Shown: positions 1-9,189 of the stretch, in pieces
How positions within the stretch are numbered: position 1 is the stretch's first letter
How the letters are laid out: each line of letters starts with the position of its first letter
Assembly: GCF_016744175.1 (NCBI RefSeq)
Contig: NZ_JADGEV010000008.1
Span: forward strand, 59,275-123,274
Reading direction: 5' to 3'
Origin: Neptunomonas sp.
GTDB taxonomy: Bacteria; Pseudomonadota; Gammaproteobacteria; Pseudomonadales; Balneatricaceae
Length of the DNA: 64,000 bases
The notes under the pieces: generated by a model
The model's input: the letters and a program-made list of their open reading frames with translations, nothing else
What the model was told of the DNA's origin: nothing
Database searches by the model: none
Program-made: the position numbers and the translations under genes

Positions 1-79
1 CTGCTACGTAGCAGCAGTCCAACATCAATAGTGCGAATGATGCCATAGAAAAAAGCTAGCGGCACATACAGAAAATCCG

Positions 80-493
80 CTACAGCTCCTTAACCATAAA
101 ATATTTACAGCCTGTTTTAGGGTATCCCTCTTGAACCCATTGAGTTCTATAACCATGTTTTTCATAAAATGGCATGGCTTGAAAATCTAGCGTATCCAGA
201 AGGCATTTTATACAACCACGCTTTTTACCTGAAGCTTCGATTTCGTTTAGAATTTCACTGCCTATATTTTGACCGCGCAATTCATCTGAAACCCACAATG
301 TACCTAATAATAACCAGTCCCCAAATGTTCGAGCTGTAGCACCAGCAATGATTTCACCCTGAGTGTTTTTAATTTGTACTGCTAGAGGAATTCTTTCACT
401 AACTTCCCAGTTAGCCCAGTTAAAATCAGCAATTTTTTTATCAAGATAATCTATGACTTCTTGTTCTGGATTGTCTAGTACTTCAATTTTCAT
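80..493 (-). CDS. GNAT family N-acetyltransferase
   Basis: A 137-residue protein with the shape of a small GNAT acetyltransferase, which moves an acetyl group from acetyl-CoA to an amine. The middle carries the strand LLLGTLWVSDELRGQNIGSE, with the R-G-Q-N-I-G-S acetyl-CoA pyrophosphate loop, and the C-terminal part has the usual MPFYEKHGY element of the last helix and strand. The ATG at 493 is preceded by GGAG at good spacing. It stands alone on the minus strand after the terminator of the neighbouring operon. The substrate cannot be told from sequence; the family includes protein, antibiotic and metabolite acetylases. Confidence 0.88.
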   Translation of the reverse strand: MKIEVLDNPEQEVIDYLDKKIADFNWANWEVSERIPLAVQIKNTQGEIIAGATARTFGDWLLLGTLWVSDELRGQNIGSEILNEIEASGKKRGCIKCLLDTLDFQAMPFYEKHGYRTQWVQEGYPKTGCKYFMVKEL

Positions 494-636
494 TAATTCT
501 CCAACTCATCGGGTACTGTTAACATTTGTATACCCGAAGGTCTGTGAATTACCCACCCTAGGTATTGATGCACCTAATTATTTATTTAGTCTCTGAGGCA
601 ATACAAGCTACTGAGTGAATAGACTACATAGAAAGC

Positions 637-668
637 AAAAAAGCCCTCATTACTCAGTAATGAAGGCT
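637..668 (-). terminator. Intrinsic terminator of the GMC/ALDH/TRAP operon
   Basis: A near-perfect inverted repeat (642-653 with 657-668, one mismatch, three-base loop) is followed on the minus strand by a run of T. It lies 20 bases past the GMC dehydrogenase stop and closes the eight-gene minus-strand run that starts at dctP. Confidence 0.85.
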
Positions 669-688
669 CAGTTCCACCTGTCCAGTAG

Positions 689-2320
689 CTAACCAGACAG
701 CTCTGCTAAGATCATCCCTGCGCCTTTCTCGGCAATCATCATTGACGGTGCGGAGGTGTTACCACTTATTAAGGTCGGCATCACGGATGCATCCATTACA
801 CGTAGATTGTGCATCCCTCTGACTTTTAGCGTGGTTGGGTCAACCACTGCCATTTCATCGATACCCATTTTGCAGGTACCTACGGGGTGGTACACCGTCG
901 TTGTGGTGTTGCGTAGGTACTCCAGTATTTGCTCGTCTGTTTGTACATCTTTACCGGGTGCCATCTCTTCACCACGTAGGTGATTAAAATCTGGTGATGC
1001 TAGAATCTCACGGGCTTTTTTTACCCCTTCTATTAGTATCTTTTGGTCGCGTTCATCTGCAAAGAAGTTATGATCAATCAGCACAGTGCGTGCTGTTCCA
1101 TCATCGGCTAATTTTACGCTGCCAGCACTACGTGGACGTAGTACACAGGTAAATACTGAATATCCATGCCCAAGTTCAAACTTTTTGCCTCGATGGCTGC
1201 GAAATAAAGGGGTGAAATGAAATTGCACATCGGGATCTGCATCTGCAGATCCTGGTTCTGCAGTGTCGGCTAACTTTGTTTTTGCAAAACCACCTGCTTC
1301 TACATAATTCGTGGTCCACCAGCCTTTACGTGCCAACCAGTATTTAAAGGGTGCAGGAATAATATGCGGTAGTAATGTTCCAAGAGAAATACCGATTGTC
1401 TGCGATTTAGAAGACCGGACTGTAACCATGCTATCGACATGGTCTTGTAGGTTTTCACCTACACCGGGTAAGTCTATTTTACATTCGATACCCAGCTGAT
1501 CTAAAGCCATTTTATCACCTATACCCGATGCTAATAAGATACGTGGTGAGAGTATCGTTCCTGCACAAAGAATCACTTCTTTGTTACAACGCAATTCTAG
1601 CGGCGTAGCATTTTTTTCTACATTTAACCCCATTACAGTATCGCCACCCATTTGTAACGATACCACCTCGGTATGTGTCATCACTGTAAGGTTTTGGCGT
1701 GATAAAACGGGCTTCACAAATGCAGTGTAACTGCTCTCACGTGAACCATTATTTTGTTTCACGTCATAGATGCCCAACCCCAGCTGCGTTTCGCTGTTAA
1801 AGTCAGTGTTTTCCGGTAAGCCAGCTGCCGCACCGGCTTTCACAAAAACCTTACATACCGAGTTTGCATCCTGCGGCTTGGTTACACTTAGCTCGCCTTT
1901 AAAGCCATGGTACTGTTCACTCTGGCTGTTTCTGTTTGCTTCCATCTGCTTGAAAATAGGTAGTACATCCGCATATGCCCAACCATCGCACCCCAACTTA
2001 GCCCAACCGTCGTAATCATTCTGGTTACCACGGATGTACACCATACTATTTATAGCACTGGATCCACCTAGCGCTTTACCTCGGTTAACCATCATTGTGC
2101 GGTTGTAGAGATGTTTCTGAGGTACACCCTCAAAGGTGTAGTCGTATGTTTTATTGCCATACAAACCAAAGATACCCGCCGGGATCGACACTAGTGGGCT
2201 TTTTCCACTCCCCCCCGCTTCTACCAAACAAACAGTGACAGAAGGGTTAGCACTAAGCCGGTTTGCAACGACACAGCCGGCAGAGCCAGCGCCAACAATG
2301 ATGTAATCATAAGATTTCAT
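689..2320 (-). CDS. GMC family FAD-dependent alcohol dehydrogenase (choline-dehydrogenase-like)
   Basis: A 543-residue GMC oxidoreductase. The N-terminus has the dinucleotide-binding motif IIVGAGSAGCVVANRL (residues 7-22) and the first GMC signature around GKALGGSSAINSMVYIRGN. The second signature lies near AGTILSPRILLASGIG. The C-terminus has the active-site pair: His in YHPVGTCKMG and Asn in SGNTSAPSM. Such enzymes oxidise a primary alcohol to an aldehyde with FAD and pass electrons to a quinone or other acceptor. It is the last gene of the operon, 29 bases after the aldehyde dehydrogenase, with GAGGAAG before the ATG. With an aldehyde dehydrogenase and a gamma-glutamyl ligase beside it, a gamma-glutamylated amino-alcohol is the likeliest substrate (inference). 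BetA itself is an alternative, but no betI, betB or choline transporter is next to it. Confidence 0.92.
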   Translation of the reverse strand: MKSYDYIIVGAGSAGCVVANRLSANPSVTVCLVEAGGSGKSPLVSIPAGIFGLYGNKTYDYTFEGVPQKHLYNRTMMVNRGKALGGSSAINSMVYIRGNQNDYDGWAKLGCDGWAYADVLPIFKQMEANRNSQSEQYHGFKGELSVTKPQDANSVCKVFVKAGAAAGLPENTDFNSETQLGLGIYDVKQNNGSRESSYTAFVKPVLSRQNLTVMTHTEVVSLQMGGDTVMGLNVEKNATPLELRCNKEVILCAGTILSPRILLASGIGDKMALDQLGIECKIDLPGVGENLQDHVDSMVTVRSSKSQTIGISLGTLLPHIIPAPFKYWLARKGWWTTNYVEAGGFAKTKLADTAEPGSADADPDVQFHFTPLFRSHRGKKFELGHGYSVFTCVLRPRSAGSVKLADDGTARTVLIDHNFFADERDQKILIEGVKKAREILASPDFNHLRGEEMAPGKDVQTDEQILEYLRNTTTTVYHPVGTCKMGIDEMAVVDPTTLKVRGMHNLRVMDASVMPTLISGNTSAPSMMIAEKGAGMILAELSG

Positions 2321-2349
2321 GGCTTATCTTCCTCACATCAGCGCAATTA

Positions 2350-3741
2350 TTAGTCGGTGGATGTTTTAAAGTGAAAACTTTTTGGGCGAGTTAATGCATC
2401 AAAGCCCATGGCTGACAATGAACAGCCACGCCCAGTATCTTTAACACCGGTCCACGCTAGTGCAGGGTCTAAATAATCACAGCGGTTCATAAACACAGTG
2501 CCTGTTTCTAACTGCGGCGCGATACGCTCTGCTGCGTTTAAGTCTTCTGTCCAGATACCAGCAGTTAGGCCAAAGTCAGAGTCATTCATTAGCGCTATGG
2601 CTTCATCATCGTTGGATACTTTAATGACACCAACAACCGGGCCAAAGCTCTCATCCATCATGATAGACATCTCATGTGTCACACCAGATAGCACCTGTGG
2701 TGCCATATACGCGGAGCCCGGTTGATCCAGCGTAAACTTACTGGTGTCCACGTGGGTTTTAGCGCCTGCTGATACGGCATCAATTACCTGTTTACGTACG
2801 AAGTCGGCGGCCGCAGGTTTTATCATAGGACCTAGAGTCGTTGTTGTTTCTAGTGGGTTGCCCAATACATATGCTTGACCTGCTAAGGCTAGGCCTGCGA
2901 CAAGCTCATCATGAATACTCTCGTGAACATAGATACGCTCGATACTGCAGCATGATTGCCCACTGTTAAAGAAGGCACCATCTGCCAAGTTTTCGATGGT
3001 ATAAGGGAGATTACAGTCGGCACGCACGTAGGCAGGATCTTTGCCTCCTAGCTCTAACCCCAGCGGAATAAACTGGCCAGCAGCAGCTTGCTCCATTGCT
3101 TTACCGCCACCAACGGAGCCTGTGAAGCACACCATGTCAACATTACCTGAGCCAATTAATTCACTGGTGGTTGAGTGATCTAGCACGATATGTTGAAACA
3201 CACCATCTGGTAAACCCGCCTGATCAAAGGCATCTTGTATCCGCTCAGCAACCAATAAGGTATTAGCAGCATGCTTTAGTACAACAGTATTACCGGCTAA
3301 TAAAGCAGGAATAACAGAATTTAGCGCTGTCATAAAAGGGAAATTCCAGGGTGCAATGGTCAGAATCACACCCAAAGGTTCATGGCTAATTTTACGCACA
3401 AACCCCTTTTTTTCTCCCGGGTCTAACGGTTGTAGAGAGGCTTCAGCAATAGATATCATGTGACGGGCACGCTCTTCCAAACCACCCACTTCACCTGCTC
3501 CCTGACTGATTGGCCGTCCCATTTGCCAAGCAAGTTCTTCCGCAATTCGTTCTTTCATGTCAACCATAGCGTCTACTGCCGCACTACAAAACTGACATCG
3601 CTGTGCAACTGTTAGCAGCGCCCAACTATGCTGTGCTGCTTTGCTGCCAGCAAACAGTGCAGCAACGTGTTCTGCATCGGCTATAGGGCGCTCTGCATAC
3701 ACACTGCCATCGACTGGCGAAATACATTGAATTTTACTCAT
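2350..3741 (-). CDS. NAD(P)-dependent aldehyde dehydrogenase
   Basis: A 463-residue member of the aldehyde dehydrogenase superfamily, which oxidises aldehydes to carboxylic acids. Visible landmarks are PWNFPF (residues 131-136, cofactor-binding Asn), FTGSVGGGK (206-214), the general base Glu230 in LELGGKDP, and the nucleophile Cys264 in GQSCC. The Asn in the first motif and Glu230/Cys264 are all present, so it should be active. It is slightly shorter than typical 480-500-residue members, mostly at the N-terminus. It sits between the GMC dehydrogenase and the glutamine-synthetase-like gene on the same strand and would take the aldehyde made by the former. The ATG at 3741 has only a weak ribosome binding site. 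Confidence 0.93.
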   Translation of the reverse strand: MSKIQCISPVDGSVYAERPIADAEHVAALFAGSKAAQHSWALLTVAQRCQFCSAAVDAMVDMKERIAEELAWQMGRPISQGAGEVGGLEERARHMISIAEASLQPLDPGEKKGFVRKISHEPLGVILTIAPWNFPFMTALNSVIPALLAGNTVVLKHAANTLLVAERIQDAFDQAGLPDGVFQHIVLDHSTTSELIGSGNVDMVCFTGSVGGGKAMEQAAAGQFIPLGLELGGKDPAYVRADCNLPYTIENLADGAFFNSGQSCCSIERIYVHESIHDELVAGLALAGQAYVLGNPLETTTTLGPMIKPAAADFVRKQVIDAVSAGAKTHVDTSKFTLDQPGSAYMAPQVLSGVTHEMSIMMDESFGPVVGVIKVSNDDEAIALMNDSDFGLTAGIWTEDLNAAERIAPQLETGTVFMNRCDYLDPALAWTGVKDTGRGCSLSAMGFDALTRPKSFHFKTSTD

Positions 3742-3827
3742 GGCTTTGTCTCATGTTTTTGTGCTCTGTATTCAGCACTTTTATTCGGGCATTGCTGCTT
3801 CTAAGCATGTTGTTATTGCAAGCATTA

Positions 3828-5192
3828 CTAAGCACGCTCAAAACCACGTGCTATTTCCCAATCAGTGACTCGCTTGTCGTGCTCTTTTTGCTCCCAGCGG
3901 GCGGCATGGACATAATGATCGACCACATCATCACCAAAAGCTTCACGCAACATGCTTGAGTCGTTCATTTTTTCGGTGGCAGCTCTTAGCGTATTCGGTA
4001 CTTGTCTGGCATTTTCACCCGCATAGGCATCACCTACAAATTCTGGTTCTAGCACAAGTTTTTGCTCAATACCGGCAATACCTGCTGCAAGCTGCCCTGC
4101 CAAGGCGAGGTACGGATTTAGATCAGCGCCACCTATTCGACACTCAATACGAATCGCTTTTGTGCCTTCGCCGCACAGCCTAAAACCAGCCGTACGGTTA
4201 TCCAAACTCCACACGGCTTTTGTCGGTGCAAACGTTCCTTCTTGGAATCGTTTATAAGAATTGATATATGGCGCGAGCAAGCAAGTCACATCATCCGCAT
4301 GCGCCAGTAAGCCCGCTAGATAGTGGCACATGAGTTCAGACATACCGTGCGGACGGCTTTCATCCAAAAACAACGGATGTCCATCTAAGCTCCACATAGA
4401 CTGATGCACATGAGAAGAGCTACCTGCAGCATCATTGTCCCATTTGGCCATAAAGGTAATCGCTTTACCGTGTGCCCAGGCAATCTCTTTACACGCATTT
4501 TTAACAATAGAGTGCTGATCTGCAGTAGTAAGCGCTTTGTCGTACTTTATGTTGATTTCTTCCTGCCCTGCGGAGGCCTCACCTTTGGAGCACTCAACAG
4601 CTATACCTGCACCGTAAATACCGTTACGCATGGCGCGGATCACACCCTCTTCCTTGGTCGTTTGGAAGATGTGGTAATCCTCGTTATACGCACTTGCCAG
4701 TTTCAGACCACGATAGCCAGATTCACATGCCTGAGCGTAACTCTGATCAAACAAGAAGAACTCCAGTTCGGTCGCCATCATAGGCTGGATTCCTAATGCG
4801 CTTAAGCGCTCAATCTGCTTACGCAAAATTGCACGTGGCGAGTGAGGTATTGGGTTGTGATGATGGTCTAGCACATCGCATAATACTAATGCGGTTCCTT
4901 CTAACCATGGCACACGGCGAAGCGTACTCATATCTGGCTTCATTACATAATCACCGTAACCGGCTTCCCAACTTGTAGATTTGTAACCCTCTACTGTTTC
5001 CATCTCTAAGTCAGTTGCCAATAGATAATTACATGAATGTGTTTCTTCTACCGCATGATTGATGAAGTAGTCAGCATGGAAACGCTTCCCCATCAGGCGC
5101 CCTTGCATATCAACCATGCAGGCCAATACTGTATCGATGCTTCCTGTCGCAAATTCTTGTTTTAATTCTTCCAGCGTCAGCATAGCGTTCAT
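3828..5192 (-). CDS. Glutamine-synthetase-family gamma-glutamyl-amine ligase (PuuA/IpuC-like)
   Basis: A 454-residue glutamine synthetase family protein. The C-terminal catalytic domain shows the metal/ATP residues in ELEFFLFDQ, the His-rich loop SSSHVHQSMW, and the glutamate-binding end IECRIGGADLNPYLALAGQL. The length and divergent motifs match the branch that ligates glutamate to amines (PuuA, gamma-glutamylputrescine synthetase; IpuC, isopropylamine ligase) rather than GlnA: no adenylylation-type tail is evident and no ntrBC is adjacent. ATP-dependent formation of a gamma-glutamyl amide would protect an amine while the attached alcohol is oxidised. AGAGGA precedes the ATG at 5192. Next to it is an N-formylglutamate-amidohydrolase-like gene that could remove the glutamyl group. 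The amine is not shown by the sequence; an ethanolamine-like compound is my inference. Confidence 0.88.
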   Translation of the reverse strand: MNAMLTLEELKQEFATGSIDTVLACMVDMQGRLMGKRFHADYFINHAVEETHSCNYLLATDLEMETVEGYKSTSWEAGYGDYVMKPDMSTLRRVPWLEGTALVLCDVLDHHHNPIPHSPRAILRKQIERLSALGIQPMMATELEFFLFDQSYAQACESGYRGLKLASAYNEDYHIFQTTKEEGVIRAMRNGIYGAGIAVECSKGEASAGQEEINIKYDKALTTADQHSIVKNACKEIAWAHGKAITFMAKWDNDAAGSSSHVHQSMWSLDGHPLFLDESRPHGMSELMCHYLAGLLAHADDVTCLLAPYINSYKRFQEGTFAPTKAVWSLDNRTAGFRLCGEGTKAIRIECRIGGADLNPYLALAGQLAAGIAGIEQKLVLEPEFVGDAYAGENARQVPNTLRAATEKMNDSSMLREAFGDDVVDHYVHAARWEQKEHDKRVTDWEIARGFERA

Positions 5193-5240
5193 CAGGTTTC
5201 CTCTTTAAATCGGCTAAATTTGGGTTATAGGCTATACAAG

Positions 5241-5996
5241 CTAAGCAAGGCTGTTTAACGTATCGGCTACTAACTTTGCCCATTCTTGCTGCCCTGCTTC
5301 GTCAACAATTAAATCATTGCGCACTTCTAGCATGATGTTCCTTATGTGCTGCTCATCACCGTGACGAGTCACCATATGCAATACTGGATCAGTTGGCCCA
5401 TAAGGTTCATTCATACGAATATCGAAGCCGCTTCGTTTACTAGCACTTAGGTAAAAATCTCTAGCGAACGTATTGCTTTCATGGCTAATGACGCCTAACT
5501 GCACTGCCCTGTTTTTCCCCATAAATACAGGTGTAAAACTATGAATAGTAACCAGTATGGTTTCTCGGCCAGCCGCCTTACGTGTTGCTACCTGTGCTGC
5601 AATTTCTTGATGAAACGTCTCATAAATATGTTGTATTCGGTAATTACGCTGCTCTTTTGTCAGGTCTTTATTACCCGGGATTTCGATCACTTCGCTTAAG
5701 GGCGGTATAGCGCTCGCTTCACAAGGAGGACGGTTGCAGTCATACAACAAACGCGAATAGCGCTGTAAAACCAAACTCGCATCCAATGTGTTGCTAAGCA
5801 ACCTTGCCATGCCGGCAGCACCAATATCCCATCCTATATGACTGAGCCGTTCGGCTTCGCTTAATCCTAAATTGGCAAAGTTATCCGGGATGTAATGGCT
5901 GGCATGCTCACACACCAGCAATACATTGGATTTACCTTGAGGATTAACTAATTCTGCCGACGACTGTTCTAAGCCTTGCATCATCACAGTAGTCAT
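5241..5996 (-). CDS. N-formylglutamate amidohydrolase family hydrolase
   Basis: A 251-residue member of the N-formylglutamate amidohydrolase (HutG/FGase) family of zinc amidohydrolases. Seen are VLLVCEHASHYIP near the N-terminus (Glu and His ligands), SRLLYDCNRPP, and the late His in TIHSFTPVFMG. No hut genes (histidine degradation) are nearby, so N-formylglutamate is unlikely to be its substrate. Inside this operon it more plausibly cuts an N-substituted glutamyl bond made by the ligase gene 48 bases downstream (inference). The start is uncertain: GGAG lies only one base before the ATG at 5996, while in-frame GTG at 5987 or ATG at 5984 would have better spacing. Confidence 0.88.
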   Translation of the reverse strand: MTTVMMQGLEQSSAELVNPQGKSNVLLVCEHASHYIPDNFANLGLSEAERLSHIGWDIGAAGMARLLSNTLDASLVLQRYSRLLYDCNRPPCEASAIPPLSEVIEIPGNKDLTKEQRNYRIQHIYETFHQEIAAQVATRKAAGRETILVTIHSFTPVFMGKNRAVQLGVISHESNTFARDFYLSASKRSGFDIRMNEPYGPTDPVLHMVTRHGDEQHIRNIMLEVRNDLIVDEAGQQEWAKLVADTLNSLA

Positions 5997-6021
5997 ACTC
6001 CTACTATTATTCTGAACATCC

Positions 6022-7350
6022 TTATTTCGTACCGAACACTAACTCGGGCAACCACAATGTTATTTGTGGGAAAGCCATAAATAGAATCAGTGCAAACACC
6101 ATGATGGCAACAAACGGCGTGATGGACTTATAAATATCCACCAACCCTACCTCCTTGGGGGCCATCGCTCGCATGAGGAATAAATTGTATCCAAAGGGTG
6201 GTGTCATATAGGCAATCTGACATGTCACTGTATAGAGTACGCCGTACCAGATAGGATTGAATTCAAGAGCAATGATAAGCGGGATATACAGAGGCGCTAC
6301 AATAACGAGCATTGCTGTATCATCCAGAAACATACCCATGATGATGTACGATAACTGCATCATCACTAGCACCTGCCAAGGGCTCAAACCCCATTCTTCA
6401 AGGAACAAAGCTTCAATTGCTTTTACTGCACCCAAACCATCAAACACCGCACCAAAACACAATGCCGCCATAATGATCCACATAAACATACAGCTAACCC
6501 CTAAGGTTTTTCGCAGCGTTACGTGAATCAAAAGAAAGTTAAGACGCCCTTTTACCAGTGCAGCCAACATAGCGACTGATGCCCCAACAGCAGAACACTC
6601 AACTAAGCTGGTATAGCCCATCAAGAACAAACCAATGACCGAGAAGATAACAAACAGAGGCAATACACCCGCGCCCAATAACATGTACTTTTCTTTACGG
6701 GTTATTTGGTCACGCTCCTCCTGTGGAAGTGGAGGGCCAAGCTCTGGCTGAAGGTGACAGCGAATGACAATATAACCAATAAACATCACCGCAAGAATCA
6801 AGCCTGGCACTGCACCGGCTAACCACAGCTGGCTAACAGGCTGTCGTGCAATCATGCCATATAACACGAGTACGATACTTGGTGGCACCAAGATACCCAG
6901 AGAGCTACCCGCCTGAATGACACCTGTGACCATACGTTTGTCATAACCACGTTTGAGCATTTCGGGTAGTGCTATGCTGGTCCCTATTGCCATACCGGCA
7001 ACACTCAAACCATTCATTGCAGAAATAGCAACCATTAACACGATCGTACCTATGCCTAAGCCTCCTTTCAGAGAACCCATCCAGACATGCAGCATCCGAT
7101 AAAGATCTCCGGCAACTCCTGATTCAGAAAGCATATAACCCATAAAAACAAACAGTGGCAACGTTAACAACGGATACCAGTTCATCAGTTTCATGGTAGC
7201 GTTAAACGCCATTTCTGAACCACCATCTCCCCACAGCGCCAGTGAAGCAACCACTGCAACAAAACCAACAGCACCAAAAACCCGCTGACCAGTTAATAGC
7301 ATTAACATCAATGATGAGAACATCAGTAAAGCAATCATTTCATAACTCAT
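6022..7350 (-). CDS. dctM: TRAP transporter large permease (DctM family)
   Basis: A 442-residue, highly hydrophobic protein with about twelve to thirteen predicted membrane segments, the length and pattern of the large membrane subunit of TRAP transporters. Typical segments include the PLLTLPLFVFMGYMLSESG region near the N-terminus, SLGILVPPSIVLVLYGM, and the C-terminal MTPPFGYNLFLMRAM. This subunit carries substrate with sodium ions across the inner membrane after delivery by the periplasmic DctP. The ATG at 7350 overlaps the dctQ stop by four bases, implying translational coupling. It lies 25 bases upstream of the amidohydrolase gene, so uptake and catabolism share one transcript. Confidence 0.95.
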   Translation of the reverse strand: MSYEMIALLMFSSLMLMLLTGQRVFGAVGFVAVVASLALWGDGGSEMAFNATMKLMNWYPLLTLPLFVFMGYMLSESGVAGDLYRMLHVWMGSLKGGLGIGTIVLMVAISAMNGLSVAGMAIGTSIALPEMLKRGYDKRMVTGVIQAGSSLGILVPPSIVLVLYGMIARQPVSQLWLAGAVPGLILAVMFIGYIVIRCHLQPELGPPLPQEERDQITRKEKYMLLGAGVLPLFVIFSVIGLFLMGYTSLVECSAVGASVAMLAALVKGRLNFLLIHVTLRKTLGVSCMFMWIIMAALCFGAVFDGLGAVKAIEALFLEEWGLSPWQVLVMMQLSYIIMGMFLDDTAMLVIVAPLYIPLIIALEFNPIWYGVLYTVTCQIAYMTPPFGYNLFLMRAMAPKEVGLVDIYKSITPFVAIMVFALILFMAFPQITLWLPELVFGTK

Positions 7351-7886
7351 ACGGATGTTTCCTCTGGATGCTGCTCAACATCAAAAGGCTTACCTATGGC
7401 GTCAGCTACATTCTGAGCGAAAGTTGCCAGCACCTGCAGTAACATCAAGGAAATACCTGTCGTCATGATGATTTTTATAGGCGCCAACGGTGGAGCCCAG
7501 GAAGAATAGTTTTTTTGCCCATACTCAACGGCGTAGATCGTGCTAGATAATGCACCAAACAACAGCATACCTAAGTAAGTCAGCAAGCACAGAACGGTGA
7601 AAGCATCCGTAATCGCTTGTCTTTTAGTAGACCAGCTACCATAAAAAACATCCATGCGAACGTGAGCATCCATCTGCATGGAGTAGCCGCCGCCTAAAAG
7701 GTAGTAAGCAGCCATAGTAAACTGCGCCATTTCGATCACCCATATTTGCGGTGACCCCACGCCTTTGGAGATAGATGAGAACAATAAAATGCCCATCAAA
7801 AGTAGCACCAAGTACATGGCAAATATGCCCACTGTACGATTAAACTTATAGATAAACCGTACATAGGCTTGAATCGCGTTATACAC
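7347..7886 (-). CDS. dctQ: TRAP transporter small permease (DctQ family)
   Basis: A 179-residue protein with four hydrophobic segments, matching the DctQ subunit that pairs with DctM. The Q-M-D-A-H-V-R-M-D stretch (about residues 70-78) is the conserved cytoplasmic element of this family. Translation appears to start at GTG 7886 with AGG about nine bases upstream; no suitable ATG is near. It overlaps dctM by four bases and is separated from dctP by an 80-base gap holding a strong hairpin. Confidence 0.92.
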   Translation of the reverse strand: MYNAIQAYVRFIYKFNRTVGIFAMYLVLLLMGILLFSSISKGVGSPQIWVIEMAQFTMAAYYLLGGGYSMQMDAHVRMDVFYGSWSTKRQAITDAFTVLCLLTYLGMLLFGALSSTIYAVEYGQKNYSSWAPPLAPIKIIMTTGISLMLLQVLATFAQNVADAIGKPFDVEQHPEETSV

Positions 7887-7916
7887 AATTACGTACCTAG
7901 AATAGAACTGGGAAGC

Positions 7917-7942
7917 CCTCTTTTACCGGACGGTAAAAGAGG
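7917..7942 (-). other. Perfect hairpin between dctP and dctQ
   Basis: Positions 7917-7928 and 7931-7942 are perfect 12-base complements with a two-base spacer. On the minus-strand transcript it follows the dctP stop and has no T-run after it. It therefore looks more like an mRNA-stabilising or partial-termination element, as is common after genes for abundant binding proteins, than a full terminator. Confidence 0.7.
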
Positions 7943-7966
7943 ATCTGAAACGAACAACAAAGAAAG

Positions 7967-9019
7967 CTAGCTATAACGGTACGGACGGCCCGCCTTATTC
8001 ATTACGTCGTTATATTTCTTGAAGATTTCGACAACCTTTTTAGTTCGTGGACTTGTCTCAGCAATTTCATCCCAGAATTTATGGGCTTCAGCCTCTACCG
8101 TGCTCCACTCTTCATCAGGAATTGTTGTGAGCTTCATCTTAGTACCTTCGGTACGCAATTTAGCTTCACCACCCCAGTACCAGTGTTGGCGGTAGTAATG
8201 AGAGCTGTCCATGCATAGCTTCCATAGCTCTTTTAAGTGCTCAGGTAATTCATTCCAAGAGTCATTATTAGCGAAGAAAGAACCGCTCCATGCGCCTGAA
8301 ATATTATTCGTTAGGAAGTAGTTAGTAGCATCAGCCCAACCTACGGTGTAATCCTCTGTAATACCCGACCAAGCGATACCGTCTAGTTCACCTGTTTGCA
8401 AAGCAACTTCGATATCTTCCCACGGTAGCGTTACTGGAATCACACCAAAGCGGTTAAGAAAACGACCCGCTGTAGGGAAAGTAAAGACGCGCTTACCTTT
8501 AAGGTCAGCAAGACTATTAATTGGCTCTTTTGTTGCAAAATGGCATGGATCCCATGCCCCTGCACTCAGCCATTTAACACCAACTTCGTCGTATGCTTCT
8601 TCCCAAATTTCTTTTAAGCCGTATTGCTCAAACAGAACAGGTACATCTAGGCTGTAACGGGTAGCAAACGGAAAGTAGCCACCGAACACAGAAATATCTA
8701 CTGGCGCACCCATCGAGTCATCATCACTTTGAACGGCGTCAATTGTTCCTTTTTGTAGCGCACGAAATAGCTCAGGAGTAGGTACTAACTGGTCAGCGTA
8801 ATAGAGTTCAATTTCCATCTCACCATTAGCAGCAAGGTTAAACGCATCGACTGCAGGTTTAATAACGTGAGCACCTAATGCCGCGCCTGCATACGTCTGT
8901 AAACGCCATTTAATCGGAGCTTTTTTGGCATGAACATAAGGTGCTGTTGCACCCAGTGTCGCAGCTGCTGCCCCACCGACAACAGCTTTCTTCATAAAAT
9001 CGCGTTTATTCTTATTCAT
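7967..9019 (-). CDS. dctP: TRAP transporter periplasmic substrate-binding protein (DctP family)
   Basis: A 350-residue DctP-type solute receptor. The N-terminus NKRDFMKK followed by an Ala/Gly-rich stretch ending in YVHA is a Tat-like signal peptide with Lys-Arg in place of Arg-Arg, with cleavage probably near residue 31. The mature part has the family pattern, including the FRALQKGTIDAV element and LADLKGKRVFT before the conserved Arg-bearing ligand loop, and the VALQTGELDGIAW segment. It would capture the substrate in the periplasm and hand it to DctQM. It is the first gene of the minus-strand operon and is divergent from the RpiR regulator. The ligand is unknown; catabolic genes downstream suggest a small amino compound. 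Confidence 0.94.
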   Translation of the reverse strand: MNKNKRDFMKKAVVGGAAAATLGATAPYVHAKKAPIKWRLQTYAGAALGAHVIKPAVDAFNLAANGEMEIELYYADQLVPTPELFRALQKGTIDAVQSDDDSMGAPVDISVFGGYFPFATRYSLDVPVLFEQYGLKEIWEEAYDEVGVKWLSAGAWDPCHFATKEPINSLADLKGKRVFTFPTAGRFLNRFGVIPVTLPWEDIEVALQTGELDGIAWSGITEDYTVGWADATNYFLTNNISGAWSGSFFANNDSWNELPEHLKELWKLCMDSSHYYRQHWYWGGEAKLRTEGTKMKLTTIPDEEWSTVEAEAHKFWDEIAETSPRTKKVVEIFKKYNDVMNKAGRPYRYS

Positions 9020-9145
9020 TTTCAGTCCTCTGCAACATGAGATTATTTTTTTTGTATTGCGAACTTAACGATGTTTTCAAATCTTTCGTTTCGAAGGCTT
9101 GCTGGATTACAACTCAAACATTGAGCTCAACACTGAAACAACCGA

Positions 9146-9166
9146 TGTAAACATTTATACATTACA
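9146..9166. promoter_or_regulatory. Imperfect palindrome, candidate RpiR operator 1
   Basis: The half-sites TGTAA and TTACA are separated by 11 bases in the dctP/rpiR intergenic region. They share their sequence with the stronger palindrome 24 bases to the right, which suggests paired operator sites. Confidence 0.45.
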
Positions 9167-9189
9167 TTTTTTACTTGTCAATTTTTTTA

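Noticed and set aside
1..61. An open frame on the minus strand entering the window from the right of position 62 and leaving at the left edge, with a hydrophobic run of about 20 residues
   Set aside because: Too short to judge. It could be the start of a membrane protein lying beyond the window, but no start with a ribosome binding site was clear.
4404..4796. 130-codon plus-strand frame opposite the glutamine-synthetase-like gene
   Set aside because: Lies wholly antisense to a clear gene and has no recognisable domain or ribosome binding site.
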